A DNA stretch of 11,032 bases. It comes from CAIOSQ01 sp041178225. Lineage in GTDB: Bacteria; Pseudomonadota; Alphaproteobacteria; CACIAM-22H2. The position numbers were made by a program, and so were the translations under genes. The notes beneath the pieces are model-generated. The model made no database searches. It worked only from the letters and a program-made list of their open reading frames with translations, and was not told the DNA's origin. The stretch is taken from contig JBEGVV010000235.1 in assembly GCA_041178225.1 (NCBI GenBank), forward strand, positions 1-11,032. The letters run 5' to 3'. Positions within the stretch are counted from its first letter, which is position 1; each line of letters starts with the position of its first letter. Shown piece by piece: positions 1 through 6,435 of this stretch.

Positions 1-1496
1 CAGGGCGGCATCGCCTCGAAATGCCCGGGATAGCCGATATAGACCCAGGTCGCGTCCTCGGCGTGCATGCGCTGCGCCTGCTCGCCCATCGCCAGGCGCT
101 TCGCGGGATCGATCTCGACCGCCGCCTCGTCGAGCAGCCGGTCGAACCCAGGGTTGTCGTAGCCGTTGCGGTTGGACGCGCCCTTCTGGTGGGCGTCGTT
201 GAACATCTTGTAGATCGGGTCGAGCGCGAAGGGGAAATCCTTGAAGGTGAAGAGCGGCAGGTCGCGGCGGTTGATCGCCGCGCGCGCGCGCATGTCGGCG
301 TCGGTGATGCGCTTGGGAACCGCGCGGATGCCGGCGACGGCTAGGCTGCGCTGCATCTGGATCGCGATGCCCTCCTCCCACCACTCGAGGCCCGCGTATT
401 CGAGCGTGACGTCGATGCCGTCCGGGAACCCCGCCTCGGCGAGCAGCGCCTTCGCGCGCGCCGCGTCGGGCTGCACCAGCGGCAGCGAGGCGAGGTGGCC
501 GGGGATGATCGGCGGCACGATCGAGCGCGGGCGCGTCGCCAGCCCCTCGAAGACCGCGGCGTTGATGCCGTCGTAGTCGGTGGCGAGCGCCATCGCGCGA
601 CGCACGCGCACGTCGTCGAAGGGCTTGAAGCGCGTGTTCATGCGCACCGAGGCCATCGCCGTGCCCTCGACGCCGACGACCTTGACGCGCCGGTCGCGCC
701 GGAGGTCGGCGACCTGCTTGTGGGTCAGCTCCTCGATCCACTGCACCTGCCCCGCGAGCAGCAGCTGGTAGCGCGACGCACCCGACGGGATCTCGCGGTA
801 GACCACGCGCTTGTAGTAGGGGGCGCCGCCGAAATAATTGGGGTTGGCGACGAAGATCGCCTGCTCGCCCTGGCGCACGCTCTCCATGTGGTAGGGACCG
901 AAGCCGGCGGTGTTGGCGTCGATCCAGCGCAGCGCCCAGGGATCATCGGCGGTGGCGTGCTTCTTCGCTTCCGTCGAATCGTAGATCGCCGGGACGTAGT
1001 TGGTGAGCAGGTGCAGGAAGACCATGCTCGGCGCGCGCAGCGAGAAGCGCACGACATGGGTGTCGAGCGCCTCGATCTTCTCGACGCCCGTGACATTGGC
1101 GATGAACAGGCCCGTGCGCTTCTGGGCGATCGACTTCTCCCAGCCCCAGACGACGTCGGCGGCGGTCATCTCGTTGCCGAAGATGCTGCGCACGCCCTTG
1201 CGCAGCGTGAAGACGTAGGTCCTGCCGTCGGGCGTGACGGTCCAGCCCTCGGCGAGGTGCGGCACCACCTTCGTGAAGTCGAGCCGCCCGACGCCATCGG
1301 CGTCCACGGTCCGCGCATAGGCGGTGAGGCCCTCGTAGACCTGCGTGACCGCGTTCTGCGTGCCCGGCTTGAGCGCGTCGCCATCGACGCCGCCCGGCGT
1401 CTTGAGCGCCGCGACGACGAGCGTCTGGGCGAGCGCCGGCGCGGCCAGGCCGGCGAGGCCGGCGGCGAGAACCCAACGTCTGATCGACTGCCTCAT
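1..1496 (-). CDS. ABC transporter substrate-binding protein, family 5 (partial at C-terminus)
   Basis: Periplasmic solute-binding protein of the family 5 class (peptide, nickel, opine and related ligands), which delivers ligand to an inner-membrane ABC permease. The frame is open from an ATG at 1496 to the window edge, giving about 498 residues. This is near the usual 500-530, so only a short C-terminal piece is missing. The N-terminus (MRQSIRRWVLAAGLAGLAAPALA) is a Sec signal peptide with likely cleavage after ALA at residue 23. Family hallmarks follow: VYEGLTAY, LAEGWTVTPDGRTYVFTLRKGV, the TAADVVWGWEKS segment, FGPYHMES, NPNYFGGAPYYKRVVYREI and VRRAMALATD. A GGAGG lies 11 bases before the ATG. 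Permease and ATPase genes are not in view and may lie to the left. It diverges from the amidase cluster, so it may feed that cluster a substrate (inference). The ligand is unknown. Confidence 0.93.
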   Translation of the reverse strand, partial: MRQSIRRWVLAAGLAGLAAPALAQTLVVAALKTPGGVDGDALKPGTQNAVTQVYEGLTAYARTVDADGVGRLDFTKVVPHLAEGWTVTPDGRTYVFTLRKGVRSIFGNEMTAADVVWGWEKSIAQKRTGLFIANVTGVEKIEALDTHVVRFSLRAPSMVFLHLLTNYVPAIYDSTEAKKHATADDPWALRWIDANTAGFGPYHMESVRQGEQAIFVANPNYFGGAPYYKRVVYREIPSGASRYQLLLAGQVQWIEELTHKQVADLRRDRRVKVVGVEGTAMASVRMNTRFKPFDDVRVRRAMALATDYDGINAAVFEGLATRPRSIVPPIIPGHLASLPLVQPDAARAKALLAEAGFPDGIDVTLEYAGLEWWEEGIAIQMQRSLAVAGIRAVPKRITDADMRARAAINRRDLPLFTFKDFPFALDPIYKMFNDAHQKGASNRNGYDNPGFDRLLDEAAVEIDPAKRLAMGEQAQRMHAEDATWVYIGYPGHFEAMPP

Positions 1497-1601
1497 GAGC
1501 CTGCGTTCCTCCGCGAGTGCCGGCGCGCTTGCATGACGCGCCGCGCCTGCGGGTAATCTTAGGCCCCGCCGCACCGGCGGGAAATCCCGAAGGACGCTTC
1601 C
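1497..1601. promoter_or_regulatory. Divergent intergenic promoter region with overlapping candidate -10 boxes
   Basis: These 105 bases separate the leftward transporter gene from the rightward amidase cluster. On the plus strand TTGCAT (1529-1534) and TAATCT (1554-1559) resemble a -35/-10 pair, but with a long 19-base spacer. On the minus strand TAAGAT (1561-1556) is a candidate -10 that overlaps the first one, with only a poor -35. Downstream of the rightward -10 is a perfect 7-base-pair hairpin, CCCGCCG-CAC-CGGCGGG (1565-1581), just ahead of the AAGGA ribosome-binding site at 1590-1594. If both promoters are real, they would compete for polymerase. All of these are pattern matches only. Confidence 0.4.
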
Positions 1602-1817
1602 ATGGACGAGACATCCCCGCCGCGCGCCCTCGACCTCGAGGCCTTCCGCGCCCTGGCCGCGGCGAACGGCCTGCGCATCGGCGAGGCCGAGCTCGCCGAG
1701 CTCCACGCCGCGCATGGCGTGCTCGCCGCGCTGCTCGCGCGCCTCGACGCGCCCGGCATCCGCGGCCAGGAACCATGGCCGGCGAGCGCGGCCGAGGCCT
1801 GGGAGCGCGGCCGATGA
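1602..1817 (+). CDS. Small GatC/AtzG-like protein preceding an amidase
   Basis: A 71-residue acidic, alanine-rich, mostly helical protein. It begins at an ATG preceded by AAGGA seven bases upstream. Its stop overlaps the amidase start in an ATGA, so the two are translationally coupled. The pattern is a helix with AAANGLRIGEAELAELHAAHGVLAALLARL followed by a short tail with PWPASAAEAWERGR. Its size, helical form and position match the small non-catalytic partners of amidase-signature enzymes, such as GatC in GatCAB and AtzG beside AtzE, which wrap around the large subunit and stabilise it. Sequence identity to those is weak by eye, so the family assignment rests mainly on context. Its likely role is a stabilising or activity-modulating subunit of the downstream amidase. 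It could instead be an unrelated small protein. Confidence 0.7.
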   Translation: MDETSPPRALDLEAFRALAAANGLRIGEAELAELHAAHGVLAALLARLDAPGIRGQEPWPASAAEAWERGR

Positions 1818-3211
1818 GCGAGCCCTTCCCGCCCACCATCGCCCAGGCGTCGCGCGAGATCCGCGCCGGCCGGCTGTCGCCGGTCGCGCTCGCGGAGCTC
1901 TGCCTCGCGCGCATCGCGCGCCATGACGGCCACCTGCGCGCCTTCCTCCTCGTCGACGCCGAGGGCGCGCGCGCGGCGGCGCGCCAGGCAGAGGCCGAGA
2001 TCGCCCGCGGCCAGTGGCGCGGGCCGCTGCACGGCATCCCGATGGCCATCAAGGACGCGATCGACACCGCGGGCCTGCGCACGACCTTCGGCTCGCGCGT
2101 CTTCGCCGACCGCGTGCCTGCGGAGGACGCGGAGGTCGTGGCGCGGCTGCGGCGCGCTGGCGCGGTGATGCTTGGCAAGCTCGAATGCCATGAATTCTGC
2201 CTCGGCGGTCCCGCCCTCGACGCCTTCGCGCCCCCGGCGCGCAACCCCTGGAACCCGGAGGTCTATGCCGGCGGCTCGTCGAGCGGCGCGGGCGTCGCCG
2301 TCGCGGCGGGGCTCTGCCTCGGCGCGATCGGGACGGATACCGGCGGCTCGGTGCGCATCCCCGCGGCGCTCAACGCCATCGCCGGGCACAAGCCGACCTA
2401 CGGCCTCGCCAGCAACCATGGCATCCACCCGCTCTCGCAGTCCCTCGACCATCCCGGGCCGATGGCCTGGACCACGGAGGATTGCGCGCTGATCCTCGCC
2501 GCCATCATGGGGCCGGACCCCAGGGACCCCGCGACGCTCGGCGTCGTGCCGCGCGGCGACGTCGCCTCGCCCGGCGCCGAGGTGAAGGGGTTGCGCATCG
2601 GCGTGGTGCGCAACTTCTCCGACGGGCCGGACCTCGGCACGCCCGAGGTCAACGCCAACCTCGAGGAGGTGGCCGCCACGCTCGGGCGCATGGGCGCGCG
2701 CGTCAGCGAGGTCGTGCTGCCCGACCTCTGGGACTACACGGTCGCCAACACCACGATCATGTCGAGCGAGGCCTTCCTCAACAACGCGCCATGGCTGCGC
2801 GCGTCGCCGGAAAAGGTCAGCGCCTTCACGCGCGGGCGCATGTTCCTCGGCTCCTTCGTGCGCGCGGAGGACTACCTGCGCGCCCAGCGCCTGCGCCGGC
2901 GCCTCGCCGCCGCCACGCGCGAGGCGATGCGCGACGTCGACGCGATCGTCTGCGCCGGGATGCTCGCGCCGCCCGCGCCGGTGGCGAGCATGCAGAAATT
3001 CTACTACCTGCGCCGGCCGCTCATCACCGCGCCGTTCAACCTCCTCGGCATGCCGGCGCTCAGCACCTGCACGGGCTTCGACGCGCAGGGCCTGCCGATG
3101 GCCGCGCAGGTCGCCGCGCCGCCGCTCGACGACGCGCTCGTCCTGCGCATCGGCCAGGCGTGGGAAAGCGCGACGCCCTGGCGCGACCGGCGCCCCGTCC
3201 TTCCGGCCTGA
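1814..3211 (+). CDS. Amidase-signature family hydrolase
   Basis: A 465-residue cytoplasmic amidase of the amidase-signature family, which hydrolyses a carboxamide to acid and ammonia or amine. The catalytic set is complete: Lys80 in GIPMAIKD, the cis-serine Ser155 at the start of the GGSSSG segment, and the nucleophile Ser179 in DTGGSVRIPA. The 24-residue spacing between the two serines is that of the family. The length is normal. It starts at an ATG overlapping the stop of the small upstream protein and ends 9 bases before the hydrolase gene. Position 125 onward (CHEFCLGG) and the GHKPTYG segment are also typical. The small partner makes it resemble GatA or AtzE-type enzymes, but no GatB homologue is present, so tRNA amidation is unlikely. 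Substrate unknown; the divergent transporter gene hints at an imported amide or peptide (inference). Confidence 0.93.
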   Translation: MSEPFPPTIAQASREIRAGRLSPVALAELCLARIARHDGHLRAFLLVDAEGARAAARQAEAEIARGQWRGPLHGIPMAIKDAIDTAGLRTTFGSRVFADRVPAEDAEVVARLRRAGAVMLGKLECHEFCLGGPALDAFAPPARNPWNPEVYAGGSSSGAGVAVAAGLCLGAIGTDTGGSVRIPAALNAIAGHKPTYGLASNHGIHPLSQSLDHPGPMAWTTEDCALILAAIMGPDPRDPATLGVVPRGDVASPGAEVKGLRIGVVRNFSDGPDLGTPEVNANLEEVAATLGRMGARVSEVVLPDLWDYTVANTTIMSSEAFLNNAPWLRASPEKVSAFTRGRMFLGSFVRAEDYLRAQRLRRRLAAATREAMRDVDAIVCAGMLAPPAPVASMQKFYYLRRPLITAPFNLLGMPALSTCTGFDAQGLPMAAQVAAPPLDDALVLRIGQAWESATPWRDRRPVLPA

Positions 3212-3220
3212 GGCGCGGCC

Positions 3221-4096
3221 ATGGACCTCGTCCTGCTCGGCACGGGCTGCCCGCAATGCGATCCGTTGCGCATGGGACCGTCGAACCTCGTGCGCCACGA
3301 GGGGCGCGCCTTCCTCGTCGATTGCGGCTCTGGCGTCACGCAGCGCCTGGTCGAGGCGGGCACGCCGGGCGCGGCGATCGACGCGCTGCTGCTGACGCAC
3401 CTGCACAGCGACCACCTCGTCGACCTCTACCAGCTGGTGATCACCAGCTGGCACCAGGGCCGCGCGCGCCCGCAGCGCGTGTTCGGCCCGCGCGGCACGC
3501 GCCGCTTCGTCGAGGGGACGATGGCGCTGTGGGAAGCCGAGCGCAGCGCGCGCATCGCCCACGAGCTGCGCCCCTCCACCGCCGCCTTCGAGATCGAGGT
3601 GGTGGAGATCGAGGCCGGCACGATCTGGGACGACGGCACGATGCGCATCACCGCGGTCGCCGTCGCGCACCAGCCGGTCAGGGACGCCTTCGGCTTCGTC
3701 TTCGAGGCGGGCGGGCGCAAGCTCGTCTTCTCCGGCGACACCGCCTACTGCCCCGCGCTTGTCGAGGCCGCGCGCGGCGCCGACGCGCTGGTGCACGAGT
3801 GCTTCGTCCACCGCGAGATGAAGCCCTCGCCCAACCGCTCGGCCGAGGGCATGCGCAACGTCGCCGCCTACCACACGCTCCCGGCCGAGGTCGGTCGGGT
3901 CGCGCGCGAGGCCGGGGCCAGGCTCCTCGTCCTCAACCACTTCGTGCCGACGCGCTTCGACCGCGCGGCGCTGGTCGCCGAGGTCCGCGAGACCTGGCGC
4001 GGCCCGCTGGTGGTCGGCGAGGACCTCATGTCCTACGACTGCGAGACGCGCGTGCTCTCGCATCGCGAGGCGCGGCTTTCCTTCTCGCTGGATTGA
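3221..4096 (+). CDS. Metallo-beta-lactamase-fold hydrolase, RNase Z-like branch
   Basis: A 291-residue MBL-fold metallohydrolase. The opening LVLLGTGCPQCDPLRMGPSNLV and LVDCGSG are typical of the RNase Z/arylsulfatase-like branch. The metal-binding motif THLHSDH occupies residues 59-65 (His60, His62, Asp64, His65), with later ligands in the segments VAHQPV, SGDTAYC and LNHFVP. This implies a dinuclear zinc site in the cytoplasm, since no signal peptide is visible. It starts at an ATG 9 bases after the amidase stop, with a GAGG overlapping that stop, so it is probably the last gene of the amidase operon. It could act on an ester, lactone, lactam or phosphodiester in the same pathway. True tRNA 3'-processing is possible from the family but less likely given the neighbours. 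It ends 13 bases from the convergent OGFr-domain gene. Confidence 0.9.
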   Translation: MDLVLLGTGCPQCDPLRMGPSNLVRHEGRAFLVDCGSGVTQRLVEAGTPGAAIDALLLTHLHSDHLVDLYQLVITSWHQGRARPQRVFGPRGTRRFVEGTMALWEAERSARIAHELRPSTAAFEIEVVEIEAGTIWDDGTMRITAVAVAHQPVRDAFGFVFEAGGRKLVFSGDTAYCPALVEAARGADALVHECFVHREMKPSPNRSAEGMRNVAAYHTLPAEVGRVAREAGARLLVLNHFVPTRFDRAALVAEVRETWRGPLVVGEDLMSYDCETRVLSHREARLSFSLD

Positions 4097-4109
4097 GGCG
4101 GGCCGCGCC

Positions 4110-4622
4110 CTAGCCCTCGGCCGCGCGCCGCCAGAAGCCGCGGCTGGTGGCGCCGATCGTGCGTCCGTGGGGGCCGGCGCAGAGCCCCTCGAGGCAGCGC
4201 AGCAGGGCCCGCGCCGCGTCGCGCTCGCCGGCAAGGACGAGGCTGCGCAGGATGCGCGAGATGCGCAGGAAATTGTGGTTCCCCGGGCTTATCCACGTGC
4301 CGGCGCGCTGCGCGAAGAAGGGCGAGAGGCCTATCGCCGCGCGCTCCGCGTCCCAGGACAGCCCGTAGAAGGCGAGCATGCGGTCGAGCGAGCGGCGCAT
4401 GCCCGCGCGCAGCGCAGGGTCGCGGCGGATCGCCTCGATCTCGGCGGGCGCGAGGACGGGCGACCCGGGCACCGCGGCGCTCGGCGCGTCCAGCGGGAAG
4501 ATCCACTGGATGAAGTCGTGGCTGGACTCGAGTTGCGCGTCGTCGAGCGCCCAGATGTCGGACAGGCGCCGGCCGCGATCGTCGCGGCCCGTGCCACGGA
4601 GGAAGTCCAGGACCGCGCTCAC
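4110..4622 (-). CDS. Opioid growth factor receptor (OGFr) conserved-domain protein
   Basis: A 170-residue protein that matches the conserved domain named after the vertebrate opioid growth factor receptor, a domain also found in bacteria. The hallmark is the block HDFIQWIFP (residues 35-43), preceded by LE and followed by a PS-rich loop and APAEIEAIRRD. Then come the RMLAFYGL segment and HNFLRISRILRSLVLAGE. The short N-terminus (FLRGTGRDDRGR) is also standard for these proteins. No catalytic residues are recognised and the bacterial function is unknown; nothing here suggests opioid binding. The start is a GTG inside a GTGA overlap with the arfB stop, with a GAGG just upstream, so it is translationally coupled to arfB. 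It ends at TAG, 13 bases from the convergent hydrolase gene, with no clear terminator between them. Confidence 0.85.
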   Translation of the reverse strand: MSAVLDFLRGTGRDDRGRRLSDIWALDDAQLESSHDFIQWIFPLDAPSAAVPGSPVLAPAEIEAIRRDPALRAGMRRSLDRMLAFYGLSWDAERAAIGLSPFFAQRAGTWISPGNHNFLRISRILRSLVLAGERDAARALLRCLEGLCAGPHGRTIGATSRGFWRRAAEG

Positions 4623-5047
4623 CCGTCCTCGCCGGCATCGCCACGCTGGCGCTTGACCAGGCTGCGGCGGCGCTTGGAGTCGAGGCGGCGCCTGCGGCTG
4701 CCCGCGGTGGCGCGGGTCGGCACGCGCTTGCGCGGCGCGACGGCGGCGGCGCGCAGCAGCTCGAGCACGCGGCCGAGCGCGTCCTCGCGATTGGCGACCT
4801 GGCTGCGCTGGGACTGGGCCTTCATGACCAGCACGCCATCCGCGGTGACGCGCCGGCCAGCGAGCGCGACGAGCCGCGCGCGCATCGCCGCGTCCATGCC
4901 CGAGACATGGTCGAGGTCGAGGCGCAGCGACACGGCGCTGGAGACCTTGTTGACGTTCTGGCCGCCCGGGCCGGAGGCGCGGATGCCCTCGAGCTCGAGG
5001 ACATCGTCGTCGAGCGTCACTCCGGGGGCGATGCGATGGACGGCCAT
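4619..5047 (-). CDS. arfB: Alternative ribosome-rescue factor, peptidyl-tRNA hydrolase ArfB
   Basis: A 142-residue stop-codon-independent peptidyl-tRNA hydrolase (YaeJ/ArfB). It rescues ribosomes stalled at the 3' end of broken mRNAs as a tmRNA back-up. The catalytic GGQ sits at residues 28-30 in RASGPGGQNVNKVSSAVSLR, the family signature. The length agrees with E. coli ArfB (about 140). The C-terminal tail (roughly residues 106-135) is dense in Arg and Lys, with RRRRLDSKRRRSLVKRQR. In this family that tail threads into the empty mRNA channel. It is too short, and lacks the anticodon-recognition domain, to be RF1 or RF2. The start is an ATG with only a weak AGG upstream. The stop overlaps the OGFr-domain gene by 4 bases. 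It lies 89 bases downstream of pal, beyond a hairpin. Confidence 0.95.
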   Translation of the reverse strand: MAVHRIAPGVTLDDDVLELEGIRASGPGGQNVNKVSSAVSLRLDLDHVSGMDAAMRARLVALAGRRVTADGVLVMKAQSQRSQVANREDALGRVLELLRAAAVAPRKRVPTRATAGSRRRRLDSKRRRSLVKRQRGDAGEDG

Positions 5048-5085
5048 GCCTGCAATCTAGGATGGCCGGAAGAAGAGTCTCCAGA

Positions 5086-5111
5086 GCGGAAATCCCGTCG
5101 GGGATTCCCGC
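5086..5111 (-). terminator. Candidate terminator hairpin downstream of pal
   Basis: An inverted repeat with two 11-base arms (5086-5096 and 5101-5111) and a 4-base loop; ten of the eleven pairs match. It lies in the 89 bases between the pal stop and the arfB start. Read in the direction of pal, it is followed by a pyrimidine-rich stretch (CTCTTCTTCC) rather than a clean U-run. It could be an imperfect intrinsic terminator, an mRNA-stabilising 3' end for pal, or a dispersed extragenic repeat. Confidence 0.5.
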
Positions 5112-5136
5112 CCTGGACGACGACCGGGCCGCCGGA

Positions 5137-5748
5137 TCAGTCGATCGCGAGGACGCCGCGGCGGTTCTGGGCCCAGCTCTGCTCGTTCGAGCCGACGACC
5201 ACCGGCTTCTCCTTGCCGAAGCTGATCGTCTGGACCCGCGCGGCGGGGATGCCGAGGCTGGTGAGGTAGTTGCGCACCGAGTTCGCGCGGCGCTCGCCCA
5301 GGGCGAGGTTGTACTCGCGCGTGCCGCGCTCGTCGCAATGGCCCTCGATCGCGACGCGCGTGCCGCCGGCCTGGTTCAGGACGCGGGCCCACTTCTCCAC
5401 CGTCGCGCGCGCCTCGGGCGACAGGTCGACGGAGTCGTACCCGAAGAGGATTCGGTCGGAGACGCCTTCGCGGGCAAGCGCCTCGCGCAGCTGGTCGGCG
5501 GTCAGCGAGCGGCCGAGCGCATTGCGGTCGACGCCGCCGCCGCCCGCGCCGCTGCCCGAACCCTCGGCGCCGCTGCTCGAGCCATCGGTGGTGCTGCAGG
5601 CGCCCAGCGCCGTCGCGGCAAGCATGGAGGCGATCGCCAGCGCGCCGAAGCCACGGCGGGGAAGCGCGGCGCGCGAGGCCGCCGGCTCGGATGCGGACGG
5701 GCCGCGCGCGACGCGCGCGGCGTGAGGCTTGTTGGCCGAGGAGAGCAT
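5137..5748 (-). CDS. pal: Peptidoglycan-associated lipoprotein Pal (OmpA-like domain)
   Basis: An outer-membrane lipoprotein that binds peptidoglycan and, in the Tol-Pal system, helps constrict the outer membrane at division. The lipobox LGAC ends at Cys51, followed by a flexible Ser/Gly linker to about residue 74. The OmpA-like domain then carries ILFGYDSVDLSPEA, the signature EGHCDERGTREYNLALGERRAN, and FGKEKPVV near the end. Asp139 and Arg154 fit the pair that grips diaminopimelate. The 203-residue length exceeds typical Pal (about 160-175) because about 30 residues precede the hydrophobic signal segment. No alternative start lies in that stretch, although a PRRGFGALA motif resembles a twin-arginine signal. 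Unusually, no tolB is upstream and no cpoB is downstream; its neighbours are a GNAT gene and arfB. It may be the main Pal displaced from its operon, or a second paralogue. Confidence 0.9.
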   Translation of the reverse strand: MLSSANKPHAARVARGPSASEPAASRAALPRRGFGALAIASMLAATALGACSTTDGSSSGAEGSGSGAGGGGVDRNALGRSLTADQLREALAREGVSDRILFGYDSVDLSPEARATVEKWARVLNQAGGTRVAIEGHCDERGTREYNLALGERRANSVRNYLTSLGIPAARVQTISFGKEKPVVVGSNEQSWAQNRRGVLAID

Positions 5749-5838
5749 GAGTGCGGAGGCCCCTTTCTTCCGGGCGACGTTGCCCGGGCTCGGATCGGTA
5801 TAAACCAGTTGGGGCCGAATTGCGGCGATATTTCACCA
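5749..5838 (-). promoter_or_regulatory. pal upstream region with candidate -10 and leader hairpin
   Basis: Ninety bases between the GNAT stop and the pal start hold one of the few AT-rich patches in the window. Read toward pal, TTTATACC (5804-5797) is a possible -10 element, without a convincing -35. A perfect 6-base-pair hairpin (CCGGGC at 5770-5775, GCCCGG at 5782-5787, 6-base loop) sits between it and the purine-rich AAGAAAGGGG that serves as a loosely placed ribosome-binding site. This suggests pal has its own promoter. Tentative. Confidence 0.35.
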
Positions 5839-6435
5839 TCACGGAGGGAGCCATGGCGCCGCGCCGCGCGCATGGGCTCCGGCGCGATCCGCCTCGTCCG
5901 CCGCCGCGCGCCGGAGCATCATCTGCACGATGCGCTCCTGGCCACCCTCGATCCCCGTGCGATGCGAGCGCGGCAGGTGGCCGGGGACGATCTCGAAGCC
6001 CCAGCGCCGGTAGCGCCCGACATTGCCGAGCCTGGCATAGAGGAAGACGCGCCCGAAGCGCCGGGGCCAGAGCGAGATCGCGTGGGCGACCAGCGACCGC
6101 CCTACCCCGTTCGAGCGCCATTCCGGGAGGACGTAGATCCCGCGCAGCCGCAGCGCCTCGTCGGAGATGTTGTAGATCGACGTCCAGGCGATGCGCGTGC
6201 CGTCGAGCTCCGCGGCCAGCGGCACGTGGCGCACGCGCGCGTGGATCTCCCGCCCGCAATACTGCAGCTGGCCATAGCCGTTGACGAGCGGCGCCACCAG
6301 GTGGACCGCCCCCTCCATGTGCCAGAGCGGCGCGATCTCCCGGCGCCAGAGCTCGAAGTCGATCTCGTGGAAGCGCAGCCGCTCGCGCGCCGCGCCCGGC
6401 CTCGCCCCGGCCGGCGTCTCCTGCCCGGTGCTCAT
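5839..6435 (-). CDS. GNAT-family N-acyltransferase, third gene of the PP-loop cassette
   Basis: A 198-residue GNAT-fold transferase, predicted to move an acyl group from acyl-CoA to an amine. The central strand and acyl-CoA loop are clear: LRGIYVLPEWRSNGVGRSLVAHAI, with the pyrophosphate-binding RSNGVG at residues 107-112. Next comes RVFLYARLGNVGRYRRWGFEIVPG, the usual C-terminal strands. The first 60 residues are less standard (ELWRREIAPLWH, then VNGYGQLQYCGREIHA) and may set substrate choice. The start is an ATG overlapping the stop of the upstream gene (ATGA), with a strong GGGGAGGAGG just before it. The ORF continues upstream of that ATG, but that part lies over the degenerate PP-loop gene in another frame and is a shadow. 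The coupling ties it functionally to the two PP-loop-family genes upstream. The acceptor is unknown; it might be the product of the PP-loop enzyme. Confidence 0.88.
   Translation of the reverse strand: MSTGQETPAGARPGAARERLRFHEIDFELWRREIAPLWHMEGAVHLVAPLVNGYGQLQYCGREIHARVRHVPLAAELDGTRIAWTSIYNISDEALRLRGIYVLPEWRSNGVGRSLVAHAISLWPRRFGRVFLYARLGNVGRYRRWGFEIVPGHLPRSHRTGIEGGQERIVQMMLRRAAADEADRAGAHARGAAPWLPP

Noticed and set aside
495..1556. A 353-codon plus-strand frame opposite the substrate-binding protein
   Set aside because: The binding-protein frame on the minus strand carries a signal peptide and continuous family 5 motifs; the plus frame has none.
1814..3211. Calling the amidase GatA of the tRNA amidotransferase
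   Set aside because: No GatB is present, the small upstream protein is only loosely GatC-like, and the cluster contains a hydrolase and faces a transporter gene.
4097..4109. A bidirectional terminator between the convergent MBL-fold and OGFr-domain genes
   Set aside because: Only a 4-bp GGGC/GCCC stem is possible and there is no U-tract on either strand; too weak to annotate.
1559..4234. An 891-codon open frame on the minus strand opposite the amidase and MBL-fold genes
   Set aside because: It is a mirror of GC-rich codon use in the real plus-strand genes; its translation is low-complexity Arg/Ala/Gly/His with no recognisable domain, while the opposite strand has full family motifs.
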